From Anaerolineales bacterium (GTDB lineage Bacteria > Chloroflexota > Anaerolineae > Anaerolineales > Villigracilaceae): a stretch of 64,000 bases of DNA. The notes under the pieces are model-generated. The model was not told the origin of the DNA. It made no database searches and saw nothing but the letters and a program-made list of their open reading frames with translations. Shown one piece after another: positions 9,056 through 18,327 of this stretch (positions are counted from its first letter, which is position 1; each line of letters starts with the position of its first letter). The DNA lies in contig JACMLM010000035.1 in assembly GCA_014379595.1 (NCBI GenBank), forward strand, positions 186,001-250,000. Reading direction: 5' to 3'. The translations under genes and the position numbers were made by a program.

Positions 9056-10573
9056 TTACTCCAACCCCATCTGTGGAATAGGCGGTATCTTTTCATTAAA
9101 TAACCAGTCATCAAAAAACTCGTTCAATTCTTTTCCACTTGCTTCCTCGGCAACAGCAATAAAATCATCTGTTGTGGCGTTGCTATATTTATAACTCTCC
9201 GCATATGTTCTCAAAATATCAAAGAAAACCTCATCGCTAACTTCAAGGCGCAATGCATGGAGGGTCAAACCACCTCGAAGGTATACACCGCCATTGAACA
9301 GGTTATCTGCGGCAGGATTCCCGGGTGGAGGAAAATATTCTGGAAAATCGGTCACCGTTGTATATTCAGATTTTACCCATTCATCCAGGGCACCTCTTCC
9401 GTCTGTGTGCTCGATCCACAAGCCTTCGGAATAAGTAGCAAAACCTTCGTTGAGCCAGATGTCGCTCCAATCTGCAACACTGACACTATCCCCAAACCAC
9501 TGATGTGCAAGTTCATGCGCGACAGTCAATTCTGTGCCTTCTACATCGTCAAGATCGATCATATCCATACCAAAAATGGACATGGTTTGATTCTCCAACG
9601 CTGCACCGAATTCAGTATCCATCACGAAGGCGCCATATATTTCAAATGGATATGGACCAAATAACTCGCTGAAATAAATGAGCATTTCGCCTTGCCTTGC
9701 AAATGGTTTACGAACATCCGCAGGCAATCCAGTTGAATAATAATTTCTGATCGGAATTCCATTGGCAGGTTCCATGGTTTCAAGATCAAGCTCATCAATA
9801 TTAATGGTAGCGAGATAACTCGCCATCACGTCACGCGCTTCAAAGATGAATGTATTTGTATCACCGTTATCAACTGTCTCGGTGAGAACGCCATTCGCTG
9901 CGACATCAAAGGGTTTAGGAACAGTCACACGGAAAGTGTAAGAAGCCTTATCCAACGGGTGGTCATTGACAGGATAATAACTTGCAGAACCATCTGGTTC
10001 ACTTAGCACAAAACTACCGCCTTCAATTGTCACCCAGCCTGTTTGAAATGGCAGCGCAACAGACTGCATCCCACCGGGTGAGCCATGATATTGAACTACA
10101 ACTGTGAATGTTTCATCCTCTATCAACGGAGTTGAAGGAGTAACGGTTAATTCCTGGTCTGCACGCTCGAAAATCGCAGGCTGGCCATTTACTGTAATAC
10201 TCGTGATGTCAAAAGCAACAAAATCCAAATTGAAACTGTTTAAAGCCTGAGTCGCTTTTGCCTCGACAGTTGTGATGGCTGTTAAGTCGCTGGTAGCGAC
10301 ATTATTAACTGTTATATCCAGCGTGTAATGTAATACGTTATATCCACCGTTGCCGAATTCAGGGTAGAGCGAATCTCCCATTCCTGAAGCTCCAGCATTT
10401 GGGTCTGCTGGTTCTGTAGTAACAACTTCAGTGACAGGTATTAAAGTTGCGGTCTCAGTTGCAGATTGTTGTGTGGGAGTAACTGAGGCTCCAGTCAATT
10501 GGTTACAGGCCAGAGACACAGATACGAGTAAAAGAAAAGGCAGAAATAACTTAGTAGATCGTTTAGTTTTCAT
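9056..10573 (-). CDS. M1 family metallopeptidase, lipoprotein
   Basis: A 505-residue exported zinc aminopeptidase-like protein. The lipobox (VSLAC, Cys23) follows a short signal peptide, and a Thr-rich stalk leads to the M1 fold. The zinc site is HELAHQW with the third ligand in WLNEGFATYSE 18 residues on. ALENQTMSIFG resembles the substrate-binding GxMEN region, but with ENQ. Family members trim peptides from the N-terminus, and here this would happen on the outer face of the membrane. It ends a tight minus-strand run of exported proteins (gap of 22 nt to the gene upstream). Two further M1 lipoproteins occur at 48242-51330. Confidence 0.9.
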   Translation of the reverse strand: MKTKRSTKLFLPFLLLVSVSLACNQLTGASVTPTQQSATETATLIPVTEVVTTEPADPNAGASGMGDSLYPEFGNGGYNVLHYTLDITVNNVATSDLTAITTVEAKATQALNSFNLDFVAFDITSITVNGQPAIFERADQELTVTPSTPLIEDETFTVVVQYHGSPGGMQSVALPFQTGWVTIEGGSFVLSEPDGSASYYPVNDHPLDKASYTFRVTVPKPFDVAANGVLTETVDNGDTNTFIFEARDVMASYLATINIDELDLETMEPANGIPIRNYYSTGLPADVRKPFARQGEMLIYFSELFGPYPFEIYGAFVMDTEFGAALENQTMSIFGMDMIDLDDVEGTELTVAHELAHQWFGDSVSVADWSDIWLNEGFATYSEGLWIEHTDGRGALDEWVKSEYTTVTDFPEYFPPPGNPAADNLFNGGVYLRGGLTLHALRLEVSDEVFFDILRTYAESYKYSNATTDDFIAVAEEASGKELNEFFDDWLFNEKIPPIPQMGLE

Positions 10574-10595
10574 TTTTCCTCATCACTTCAGACTA

Positions 10596-11018
10596 TCACA
10601 CCCAGGAACCGCTAATGGACATATATGCGACCAGAAAAAAAGGAAGTGTGAAATACATCTGCAATACTGCCAATGTGGCAACAAGCAGCCGAATACCTTT
10701 GAAATAAACAATACATCCAAGGCTTATCGCGAGTTGAACATATAAAATTATTGATATGGTTTTTAATTGCCAGGCTGGCACATCTGCAGTGATCGAGTTT
10801 GTATGCTCAAAAAGTGTTCCCCAGACCAACATGAGAAGAGGAAATAAAAACGGAATCAAAGAGAGTAAGTATATTTTTTGATAGGGCACTTTATCCACTT
10901 TGAAAGTTTTATAAAGCATTAGGGCGAACAAGAAACAAAAGAAGAATGTGAGATACCACATTTTGCCAGTGATAAAACCCTTATTAAAGAGAAACAAGAA
11001 ATAATCCCAGTGATTCAT
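10596..11018 (-). CDS. Small hypothetical membrane protein, about four TM helices
   Basis: A 140-residue protein made almost entirely of hydrophobic segments (MWYLTFFFCFLFALML, LLSLIPFLFPLLMLVW, IILYVQLAISLGCIVYF, AVLQMYFTLPFFLVAYM). I do not recognise the family. The open frame extends upstream into the phosphodiesterase gene, but I placed the start at the ATG at 11018, 7 nt after that gene's stop, to avoid the overlap. It is probably co-transcribed with the phosphodiesterase genes and the M1 peptidase. Confidence 0.6.
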   Translation of the reverse strand: MNHWDYFLFLFNKGFITGKMWYLTFFFCFLFALMLYKTFKVDKVPYQKIYLLSLIPFLFPLLMLVWGTLFEHTNSITADVPAWQLKTISIILYVQLAISLGCIVYFKGIRLLVATLAVLQMYFTLPFFLVAYMSISGSWV

Positions 11019-11025
11019 TGATCTG

Positions 11026-12039
11026 CTAACAACCTTCTGACAACTCTGTAATGGGTGCTCCAAATGCTTCAAACACCGGGGCGCCGTCCCATTCGGATGG
11101 AATCGGCAAGCCAAGTACGTAAGCGATTGTTGCGGCTGTATCCATTGTATAAACTTGTGTAGTAAGTTGACCGGCTTGAACACGCGGCCCGCTGATGATC
11201 CATGGAATGGTCATATCTTCAGGCAACTCCGTGCCGTGCGTAGTATCATGACCGCCATGATCCGCTGTAATGATAATGATAGTGCTTTCATATAAACCTT
11301 GTTTTTTTAATGCTTCAAGGATCAAGCCAAACGACTTATCATCTTTGGCATATGTCTTCAATTGCTTGCGTGACATCCAGCCTTCCTCATGCCCTGCAAG
11401 GTCACCATTTGGAAAATGCACGAACATCAAATTAAACCCATTTTGCACCTGTTGGATTGCAAGCTTCTCCACAGTGGAAAAATCATCGATCTTATCTGTT
11501 TCATCAATAAAGGCAAAGTAATCCGTGCTGACTGGTTCCGTGACCTGGCGAAGTTTTTCCTTGCCAACCACCATTGCAGTTCGGAAACCTGCCGCATGTG
11601 CAAGGTCAAATATATCAGTCCCCATCGCAAAACCGTTTTCAGGCACATATTCATTCCAACGCACAATATGTTTTGCAGGGCAGGTTCCTACAAGCATTGA
11701 AGAATGTGATGGAAGCGTTGTACTTGGCATGATGGTCTGTGCGTTGAGTGTGTAAGCACCACTTTGCATTAACTCCATCACATTTACCATGTTTGCTTCT
11801 TCTATTGCATCGGGACGTAGCCCGTCAAAGCTTACGATTAAGACACGCTCGATGCTGGGTGCCGGTGTAAATGTGACAGTAGGGATGAGCGCCTCGGTAG
11901 CGGCGGATGGCGGCGTACTGCTTGGGGTGAGAGTCGCTGTTGGGATAGAGGCAATTGTCGGCGGCAGAGGAGAAGCGGTTGATGCACATGCTTGCAGAAA
12001 AAAAGCAAGAAGAGTCAAAAGTTGAATTTTTCGAGTCAT
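11026..12039 (-). CDS. Alkaline phosphatase superfamily phosphodiesterase/pyrophosphatase-like lipoprotein
   Basis: A 337-residue exported protein. The lipobox is FFLQAC (Cys18), followed by a Ser/Thr/Pro stalk. The catalytic domain has SFDGLRPD (first metal Asp), TTLPSHSSM (Thr nucleophile followed by PSH), and ADHGGHDTTHG (metal-binding Asp and His). This is the type I phosphodiesterase/nucleotide pyrophosphatase (NPP) branch, which hydrolyses nucleotide or phospholipid diesters and requires two zinc ions. It is paralogous to the next gene upstream, with a 9-bp gap, so a tandem duplication is likely. Confidence 0.85.
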   Translation of the reverse strand: MTRKIQLLTLLAFFLQACASTASPLPPTIASIPTATLTPSSTPPSAATEALIPTVTFTPAPSIERVLIVSFDGLRPDAIEEANMVNVMELMQSGAYTLNAQTIMPSTTLPSHSSMLVGTCPAKHIVRWNEYVPENGFAMGTDIFDLAHAAGFRTAMVVGKEKLRQVTEPVSTDYFAFIDETDKIDDFSTVEKLAIQQVQNGFNLMFVHFPNGDLAGHEEGWMSRKQLKTYAKDDKSFGLILEALKKQGLYESTIIIITADHGGHDTTHGTELPEDMTIPWIISGPRVQAGQLTTQVYTMDTAATIAYVLGLPIPSEWDGAPVFEAFGAPITELSEGC

Positions 12040-12048
12040 ATTTTAAAA

Positions 12049-13104
12049 TTAGGTTTTACAAGGATAGCCATCATGTACTTTGAGTTGCGGCTCACCGAAG
12101 ATTTCATAAATGGGAATGCCTGCCCAATCTGGTTGAAGTGGAAGTTTCAAAGCATACGCAGCGGTAGCGGCAGTATCCATGGTGTAAATCGGCAAAGTGA
12201 GTTCTTTATGGATCACACCTGGCCCGGAAGCGATCCATGGGATGCGATAATCTTCAATGACAAGGCCAATATGATTCGAACCTTTTCCGCCATGATCGGC
12301 AGTGATAATAATAAGCGTGTCTTCGCGCAAATCATTTTCATCTAAAGCCGCAAGTATTTGGCCCAATGCCACATCGCCTTCACGCAAAACTTTCATATAT
12401 TCACCAGACATCCAGTCATATTTATGCCCGCGATTGTCCGGGCCCGCAAAATGCACGAACATCAAATCAAACCCCAATTGAATTTGTGCTACTACCTCTC
12501 TGGCAACTGCAGGTTCACCATAACGAACCTCAAAGACATCAGTTGTTTCGGGTTCAGCCATCTGCCGCATTTTATCCTTGCTAACGATCATTACAGTTTT
12601 TAACCCTGCTGCGTGAGCGAGATCAAATATATCAACGCCTTTAGAATAGCCCATGTACTTAAAGTATTTGTTATAGATCACACCATGGTCTTCCATACAT
12701 AATCCTGAAAGCATAGATGCGTGACTCGGCGACGTGGCAGGATAATCAATAGTGAGTGCACTTGTCGGCGCGGATGCACCAGCTTCGATCAATGCAAGCA
12801 AATTGGGCATGGGTGCGGCGGCAATCGCATCGGGACGCATCCCATCGTAACTGATAATAAGAACTCGTTCGATACGCGCTAAAGGCGATAAAGCAGTTGG
12901 AGTCAATGTAATGGCTGGAATGAGTGTCTGTGTAACGGTTGCAGTAATTGTCGCTGTTGGCGATGCAGTTGTAGTAGCTGTTTGAGTTGGTGTTGAAGTA
13001 GAAGTTGGAATAAAAATCGGCAAAGCCGCATCTCCCCAAAGATTAGGAGTCGATATACAACCTGTCAAAAGAAAGCACAAAAATAAAATAGTATATTTTT
13101 TCAT
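12049..13104 (-). CDS. Alkaline phosphatase superfamily phosphodiesterase-like lipoprotein, paralogue
   Basis: A 351-residue exported protein with lipobox FLLTGC (Cys16) and a Thr/Pro-rich stalk of about 50 residues. The catalytic motifs are SYDGMRPDAI, YPATSPSHASML (Thr/Ser nucleophile region) and ADHGGKGSNHIG. The same NPP-type fold is present in the adjacent gene at 11026. Sharing of DLAHAAG, RQ-EPV/EP-TD and PSEWDGAP-like segments shows descent from one duplication. It starts the run of exported proteins that ends with the M1 peptidase, about 95 bp after urocanase. Confidence 0.85.
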   Translation of the reverse strand: MKKYTILFLCFLLTGCISTPNLWGDAALPIFIPTSTSTPTQTATTTASPTATITATVTQTLIPAITLTPTALSPLARIERVLIISYDGMRPDAIAAAPMPNLLALIEAGASAPTSALTIDYPATSPSHASMLSGLCMEDHGVIYNKYFKYMGYSKGVDIFDLAHAAGLKTVMIVSKDKMRQMAEPETTDVFEVRYGEPAVAREVVAQIQLGFDLMFVHFAGPDNRGHKYDWMSGEYMKVLREGDVALGQILAALDENDLREDTLIIITADHGGKGSNHIGLVIEDYRIPWIASGPGVIHKELTLPIYTMDTAATAAYALKLPLQPDWAGIPIYEIFGEPQLKVHDGYPCKT

Positions 13105-13198
13105 ACGGGATTATTTCATCGCTTGTCTCACGCATAACATGCGTACTAAACTTTTCGGCAAAAATGACGAGCGTACATTACAATTTTGGTTTAGCAAA

Positions 13199-14872
13199 TT
13201 ATGCGATACTCCGCAACATCGGCATTTTCAACCCGTGACGTTTTGCAGCGTCAATGGCAATTTCATAACCCGCATCGGCGTGTCGCGCCACGCCCATACC
13301 TGGATCTGTTGTAAGGACTCTTTCCAATCTGCGAGCTGCTTCTGGCGTTCCATCGGCAACAATGACCTGTCCCGCATGTTGACTATAGCCCATGCCCACT
13401 CCACCGCCGTGATGAAATGAAACCCATGTTGCGCCACCCACTGCATTGATCAACGCATTCAAAATCGCCCAATCTGAAATAGCATCTGAACCATCTTTCA
13501 TGGATTCAGTTTCGCGATTCGGTGAAGCGACAGAACCAGAATCCAAATGATCGCGGCCGATCACGATAGGCGCTTTTACTCTTCCACTGGCGACCAATTC
13601 ATTGAACATCAAACCAGCTTTAGCACGCTCGCCATATCCAAGCCAGCAAATGCGTGAAGGCAATCCTTGAAAGGGAATCTTCTCGCGCGCCATTTTCAAC
13701 CAGCGATGTAAATGCGCATCTTCAGGAAATAATTCCATAATGGCTTTATCGGTTGTATAAATATCTTCTTTATCACCAGAGAGCGCCACCCAACGAAATG
13801 GCCCTTTGCCTTCACAAAATAACGGACGAATATAGGCGGGCACGAATCCAGGAAAATCAAAAGCATCACTAACACCATTGTTAAATGCTTGCTGTCTTAA
13901 GTTATTACCATAATCAAAAACTTCCGCGCCCGCACGTTGAAAAGAAAGCATAGCCTGCACATGTTTGGACATGGAATCCATTGCCATTTTTTTATACTTC
14001 TCAGGGTCAGAATCTCGCAATTGATCTGCGGCTGTGATACTTAATCCAGCAGGCACATAAAATAAAGCCTCATGTGCAGATGTTTGATCTGTCACTACAT
14101 CAGGAATAATTCCACGCTGAAACAGTTCTGTATATATATCTGCGGCATTCCCAATTAACCCAATTGATCTTGGAATCTGTTTTTCCTTGGCTTCTTCAAC
14201 CAGAGTCATTGCTTCTTCAAGAGTATCTACAACCATGTCCACATACCCAATTGCGCGGCGGCGTTCTGCTCGCTCCGGATCTACTTCAACTATCAATCCA
14301 ACTCCTTCATTCATGGTAATTGACAAAGGCTGTGCACCGCCCATTCCACCGAGGCCTGCAGTTAAAACAAATTTGCCTTTCAATGAACCCCAGCCTTTTA
14401 GTTTTGCAAGCGCTCCAAAAGTTTCATATGTGCCTTGCAAAATTCCCTGCGTGCCAATATAGATCCATGAGCCAGCAGTCATTTGGCCATACATGATGAG
14501 GCCTTTTTTATCCAACTCATCAAATTTTTCCCACGTAGCCCAGTGCGGTACAAGATTTGAATTTGCAATTAAAACTTTTGGCGCATCTTTATGACTCTTA
14601 AAAACAATTACCGGCTTGCCTGATTGCACAAGCAAAGTCTCATCTTCTTCAAGATTCTTAAGTGACTCAAGAATCGCTTCAAATGATTCCCAATTTCGCG
14701 CGGCTTTCCCACGTCCGCCGTAGACAACGAGGTCTTCGGGTTTCTCCGCCACTTCAGGGTCAAGATTATTTTGGATCATACGATACGCAGCTTCGCTGAG
14801 CCAGTTCTTACAGGTCAGTTGTGTGCCGCGCGGTGCACGGACGATACGAGGTGTAGACATGAGGGAATCCAT
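13199..14872 (-). CDS. hutU: Urocanate hydratase (urocanase)
   Basis: Converts urocanate to imidazolonepropionate in histidine degradation, using a tightly bound NAD+. From the ATG at 14872 the protein has 557 residues, the usual family length. [15 protein letters not shown] near the N-terminus, [13 protein letters not shown] (NAD-binding Gly-rich loop) and [18 protein letters not shown] near the C-terminus are diagnostic. A longer frame begins at 14941, but that overlaps the upstream lipoprotein gene, which stops at 14883. The ATG at 14860 is an alternative. No other hut gene lies in the window, so the pathway is split or incomplete here. Confidence 0.95.
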   Translation of the reverse strand: MDSLMSTPRIVRAPRGTQLTCKNWLSEAAYRMIQNNLDPEVAEKPEDLVVYGGRGKAARNWESFEAILESLKNLEEDETLLVQSGKPVIVFKSHKDAPKVLIANSNLVPHWATWEKFDELDKKGLIMYGQMTAGSWIYIGTQGILQGTYETFGALAKLKGWGSLKGKFVLTAGLGGMGGAQPLSITMNEGVGLIVEVDPERAERRRAIGYVDMVVDTLEEAMTLVEEAKEKQIPRSIGLIGNAADIYTELFQRGIIPDVVTDQTSAHEALFYVPAGLSITAADQLRDSDPEKYKKMAMDSMSKHVQAMLSFQRAGAEVFDYGNNLRQQAFNNGVSDAFDFPGFVPAYIRPLFCEGKGPFRWVALSGDKEDIYTTDKAIMELFPEDAHLHRWLKMAREKIPFQGLPSRICWLGYGERAKAGLMFNELVASGRVKAPIVIGRDHLDSGSVASPNRETESMKDGSDAISDWAILNALINAVGGATWVSFHHGGGVGMGYSQHAGQVIVADGTPEAARRLERVLTTDPGMGVARHADAGYEIAIDAAKRHGLKMPMLRSIA

Positions 14873-14882
14873 TATGAAATCA

Positions 14883-15731
14883 TTACTCTGGGGCGATCTT
14901 AATCGTCTCAAGAATTGCGTCAAATGCAGAAAATGCTGCATCCTTTGCCTCTTCCAGTGTAGATACTGTAACCGTCATTGCACCTGTCCTAGTGTTAAAG
15001 ATAATGTGTCTTTGAAAGACAGCTACATCCTCGTTGGAAGAATTCTTCATTATATAGCTCGACTCGATAACGCCAACAGGAATACCATCTGAGATAGTAG
15101 AAATCTCGGATGACAGGATTTTTAACCCGGATGTTATTTCAGCTAAATGAACTGCACTGCCATTTAAATCTTCGTTATTCTCAAACGATATGGTACTCTG
15201 TTCCTCCCAAATAAAATTAATATTTGTATAAAATTCATCCAGAACATGTTCATTCTGCGTATCAATGGCAAATAAGCGAAAAATATTAGGGTCATTGTTC
15301 TGAATACTTAATAAAGATTTCTGAATATCAGCTGACAATGTAAGAGCATCCTGATATTCCTGTTCGTTGATACGTACTGCAAGCCAACTAGGGGGAACAG
15401 TAATCTCATATCCTGCACGTTCATCTATAAACAGAGTAGAGCCATCTTCCTGCACAGTAAGCGTGCTTCCAACTGGAACTATCTCAGCTGTCGGAGTCAA
15501 TGTCGGTTCAGAGGTGGGCGTGGAAGTAGGAACAAGGGTCGGGGTTGGGACAGCTTGTTCGGTCAATACTATCGCGGCGGAAACTGTCTCAGCCACCATT
15601 GTTGACAGGATACCCGTATCAACTGTCGGTGCGAGAGCAGGAGCCGAGGGAGTTGGAAGTCCCGGTATGACGCATGCCAGGATAGTCGTCAAAGAGATCA
15701 GTGAAATAAAAAGTGTTCGTTTGGTATTCAT
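14883..15731 (-). CDS. Hypothetical lipoprotein with Thr/Pro stalk
   Basis: A 282-residue protein with signal peptide and lipobox LTTILAC (Cys20), then a Pro/Thr-rich stretch (about residues 60-85) and a globular domain to the end. The globular part ([21 protein letters not shown], and the C-terminal [20 protein letters not shown]) resembles the PsbP/MOG1-type fold of small exported proteins, but this is a weak impression. No catalytic motif is visible. It ends 10 nt before the urocanase start and may be co-transcribed with it. Its own transcription is insulated upstream by the terminator at 15761. Confidence 0.65.
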   Translation of the reverse strand: MNTKRTLFISLISLTTILACVIPGLPTPSAPALAPTVDTGILSTMVAETVSAAIVLTEQAVPTPTLVPTSTPTSEPTLTPTAEIVPVGSTLTVQEDGSTLFIDERAGYEITVPPSWLAVRINEQEYQDALTLSADIQKSLLSIQNNDPNIFRLFAIDTQNEHVLDEFYTNINFIWEEQSTISFENNEDLNGSAVHLAEITSGLKILSSEISTISDGIPVGVIESSYIMKNSSNEDVAVFQRHIIFNTRTGAMTVTVSTLEEAKDAAFSAFDAILETIKIAPE

Positions 15732-15760
15732 AGCTTTCTTCCTTTATCCATGAAATGAAA

Positions 15761-15791
15761 AAGCCTCTCAGCTATTATAGCCGAGAGGCTT
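15761..15791 (-). terminator. Intrinsic terminator after the LiaF-like lipoprotein gene
   Basis: Arms 15761-15773 and 15779-15791 pair with one mismatch around a 5-nt loop. On the minus strand the hairpin is followed by a T-rich tract. It ends the transcript of 15813-16661. Confidence 0.75.
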
Positions 15792-15812
15792 GATTGAAAT
15801 ATATCGTTGTTA

Positions 15813-16661
15813 TTATTTTGTCAGAGTGACGTTGCCAGCGCCAATATCGATCACAAATGTAAGCGTTGGACCTTCACCTTCTTGTTTATACACATTCCCA
15901 TTCTGACTCCAGCTTGAACCTGCACTGATATTCGATGCGCCGCTATCTACTGTAACAATTGCGTTCACGCCTTCAGGGACGATGATCATGATATTACTGA
16001 GGCCACTCTGAATTTTGATGGATGCATCGCGTTGTAATTCGCCTGAGAAATCAAGAGTGTAATCGCCCGCGCCAGATGAAAAATCCATCAGGTTGAAATT
16101 GGCATTAGCAAGACCTGTCATCTTTACATCAGAAGCACCTGTTTCATAATGAAAAACAGACATATCCGTTAAATTCGGTTCAGAAAAATTGAGTTGAACA
16201 TCGGCCGCGCCATCTTTAATAGTCAGATTAGTAAGGGCAAGTCCGCCAAATTCAAAGACTCCTTTATAAGCGCCTGATTCAATGTTCAGGTCCATGGGAG
16301 TTTCACCTAACTTTAAATCCCATATATTTTTTATATCCTTGAATGGAGGAAATGAATTAAATTCACTATCACCCATTTGAATATCTATATCACTGCCATC
16401 AATATTGACCTTAGGTTTAAATTCTTCGTAATTATAAGTGGCAGTGCCCTCCACAAGTTGACTCGCGCCGGGCGCTAATGTCATTTCACCTGCTCCAAAC
16501 GAAAGGCTTAAACTTACATCGTCAGTCTTTGGAGTTGGTACTTTGATCTCATTAGTAACATCAGGTCCAGGCTCGGGAGCATTGGGCAAGTCAATATTGA
16601 AACCGCAAGCCATTGTGGCTAATGCGAGAATTGCAACGAATAATATTAATTTTCTAAACAT
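15813..16661 (-). CDS. Lipoprotein with toast_rack/LiaF-like beta-repeat domain
   Basis: A 282-residue exported protein with lipobox LALATMAC (Cys19). The rest is rich in short repeated strands. Examples are MDLNIESGAYKGVFEFGGLA, LTNLTIKDGAADVQLNF and FNLMDFSSGAGDYTLDFSG, with a C-terminal part like LiaF (MIIVPEGVNAIVTVDSGAS). This matches the toast_rack/DUF2154-type beta-helix. In related systems such domains lie outside the membrane and modulate envelope-stress regulators. No kinase or regulator is adjacent, so the role here is unknown. Its SD (GGAGG) lies inside a hairpin. Confidence 0.75.
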   Translation of the reverse strand: MFRKLILFVAILALATMACGFNIDLPNAPEPGPDVTNEIKVPTPKTDDVSLSLSFGAGEMTLAPGASQLVEGTATYNYEEFKPKVNIDGSDIDIQMGDSEFNSFPPFKDIKNIWDLKLGETPMDLNIESGAYKGVFEFGGLALTNLTIKDGAADVQLNFSEPNLTDMSVFHYETGASDVKMTGLANANFNLMDFSSGAGDYTLDFSGELQRDASIKIQSGLSNIMIIVPEGVNAIVTVDSGASNISAGSSWSQNGNVYKQEGEGPTLTFVIDIGAGNVTLTK

Positions 16662-16668
16662 AGAAAAA

Positions 16669-16697
16669 ACCTCCTCAGGTGATCTATCTGAGAAGGT
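16669..16697 (-). promoter_or_regulatory. Hairpin with T-run that contains the RBS of the LiaF-like gene
   Basis: On the minus strand arms 16697-16688 and 16678-16669 form a 10-bp stem (one G-U pair) with a 9-nt loop, followed directly by TTTTTT and, 2 nt later, the ATG at 16661. The distal arm contains the GAGGAGG ribosome binding site. It may act as radA terminator, translation attenuator, or both. Confidence 0.55.
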
Positions 16698-16727
16698 ATA
16701 CGGATAATTTTTTATTCAGTTGCAAAG

Positions 16728-18152
16728 TTAATCAGATTTTCGTGATTTTGAAGCGGAACCGTCCTTCATTAATGCTGCATTCAAAGCCTGATCTAAAGAA
16801 CGGACTTCGATGATCTCAATTCCCTTAGGATAGGCTTCACCCTGACGAATGGCTTTTGGAACAATCGCAGTTTTAAACCCCAACTTTTGTGCCTCACGCA
16901 AACGCGCCACCATTTGACCTGGCATCCGCAACTCGCCAGCCAAACCAATTTCGCCGATCAATACAGCTTCAGCACGGACAGGTACATCCTTCCATGAAGA
17001 GGCAATCGCAGCAGCAATTGCCAAATCTGCAGCGGGTTCATCAATTTGAATACCACCTACCACGTTGACAAAGACATCCTGCTCTGAAAGTTTTAATCCC
17101 ACACGGCGAGTTAGTACCGCCGAGATCAATAATAAACGATTGAAATCAATACCATTGGGTGTGCGGCGCGCATTGCCAAATTGAGTTGGAGAAGTTAATC
17201 CCTGAATTTCAACTAATATGGGCCGCGTCCCTTCCATTGTTACCGCAATAGTTGACCCAGCCGCATTAACCAATCTTTCTGCGAGAAATGCTTCTGATGG
17301 ATTGGTCACTTCAATCAATCCGCCTTCACGCATTTCGAAGACACCTACCTCAGCAGTTGCACCGAAACGATTCTTGACGGAACGCAATAAACGATAGGCT
17401 TGAAACCTATCGCCTTCCAAATACAAAACTGTATCTACAATATGTTCCAACACACGTGGGCCCGCTATCGCACCTTCCTTGGTCACATGCCCGATTAAGA
17501 AAACGGATACACCAGTGGATTTCGCCAGCTCACGCAAATGCGACGCACACTCACGTACCTGTGAAACCGATCCCGCCGACGAATCTAATTCAGATAAATA
17601 AACTGTTTGGATCGAGTCAACAATGAGCAGGTCAGGTTTTGAATCGCTGACGTGATTCAGAATCACTTCGAGATTCGTTTCCGTCACCAATAAAAGATTC
17701 TTCGGCAAATCCTTCTTCCCGCTCAACAAACGCACCGCGCGCATTTTTATCTGCCGTTCAGACTCTTCACCCGAAACATACAACACGCGCTGCGTCTTCG
17801 CCATCTCCATCGCCATTTGTAGCATCAACGTGGATTTGCCAATGCCAGGGTCACCGCCAATGAGTACGATGGAACCGAGCACAATGCCGCCACCGAGGAC
17901 ACGCGCAAACTCACCGATCGGCAAGTGGACTCGATCTTCCGCTTCACCCCCAACCTCATCAATGGGCCGCGGCTGCGAACGGCCACTCAGCCCTCGAACA
18001 TTTGCAGGTCCCTTGCTGACAGGTTCATCATGGATGACTTCTTCAACCATGCTATTAAACGATGAACACTGCGGACATTTGCCCATATAAGAGGCGGCCA
18101 CGCGTCCACACTGCTGACAGACATAACGGGTATGTGTTTTAGTTTTTGCCAT
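16728..18152 (-). CDS. radA: DNA repair protein RadA
   Basis: A RecA-like ATPase and helicase that processes recombination intermediates. The 474-residue length is normal. The N-terminal zinc finger reads CQQCGRVAA and GKCPQCSSF. Walker A is GGDPGIGKST, followed by LYVSGEES. The RadA-specific KNRFG motif is in RSVKNRFGATAEVG. The C-terminal Lon-like domain follows from about residue 290 (NVVGGIQIDEPAADLAIAAA). It reads into the LiaF-like gene across the hairpin at 16669. A palindromic repeat lies just upstream at 18168. Confidence 0.97.
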   Translation of the reverse strand: MAKTKTHTRYVCQQCGRVAASYMGKCPQCSSFNSMVEEVIHDEPVSKGPANVRGLSGRSQPRPIDEVGGEAEDRVHLPIGEFARVLGGGIVLGSIVLIGGDPGIGKSTLMLQMAMEMAKTQRVLYVSGEESERQIKMRAVRLLSGKKDLPKNLLLVTETNLEVILNHVSDSKPDLLIVDSIQTVYLSELDSSAGSVSQVRECASHLRELAKSTGVSVFLIGHVTKEGAIAGPRVLEHIVDTVLYLEGDRFQAYRLLRSVKNRFGATAEVGVFEMREGGLIEVTNPSEAFLAERLVNAAGSTIAVTMEGTRPILVEIQGLTSPTQFGNARRTPNGIDFNRLLLISAVLTRRVGLKLSEQDVFVNVVGGIQIDEPAADLAIAAAIASSWKDVPVRAEAVLIGEIGLAGELRMPGQMVARLREAQKLGFKTAIVPKAIRQGEAYPKGIEIIEVRSLDQALNAALMKDGSASKSRKSD

Positions 18153-18167
18153 AATTCACCTTTATGA

Positions 18168-18252
18168 TGTCACCCTGAACAAAGTGAAGGGTCTCTGAGA
18201 TAATTGTAGAGATTCTTCGCCGCAAAGAACAAGAGCGCGGCTCAGAATGACA
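18168..18252. repeat. REP/MITE-like palindromic element
   Basis: The 85-bp element opens with TGTCACCCTGAA and closes with CTCAGAATGACA, terminal inverted repeats with imperfect internal complementarity (AAGGGTCTC, GAGATTCTTCGCC). It sits between radA and the hom terminator and has no coding capacity. The wording resembles a palindromic repeat family common in many bacterial genomes. Confidence 0.6.
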
Positions 18253-18286
18253 TAAGCGAGTATAACAGAATTTATGTTCTATATAA

Positions 18287-18323
18287 AAAGACCTCCGAGA
18301 TTTTTAAAATCTCGGAGGTCTTT
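18287..18323 (-). terminator. Intrinsic terminator of the homoserine dehydrogenase gene
   Basis: Perfect 18-bp stem, arms 18287-18304 and 18306-18323, including A- and T-runs on both sides. It begins 5 bp after the hom stop. The core (GACCTCCGAGA) recurs in the hairpin at 43312-43370. Confidence 0.85.
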
Positions 18324-18327
18324 CTCA

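Noticed and set aside
11019-11183. Longer form of the small membrane protein starting at 11183
   Set aside because: It would overlap the phosphodiesterase gene by 150 bp with no RBS, and the extra part is low in hydrophobic content and reads as out-of-frame phosphodiesterase sequence.
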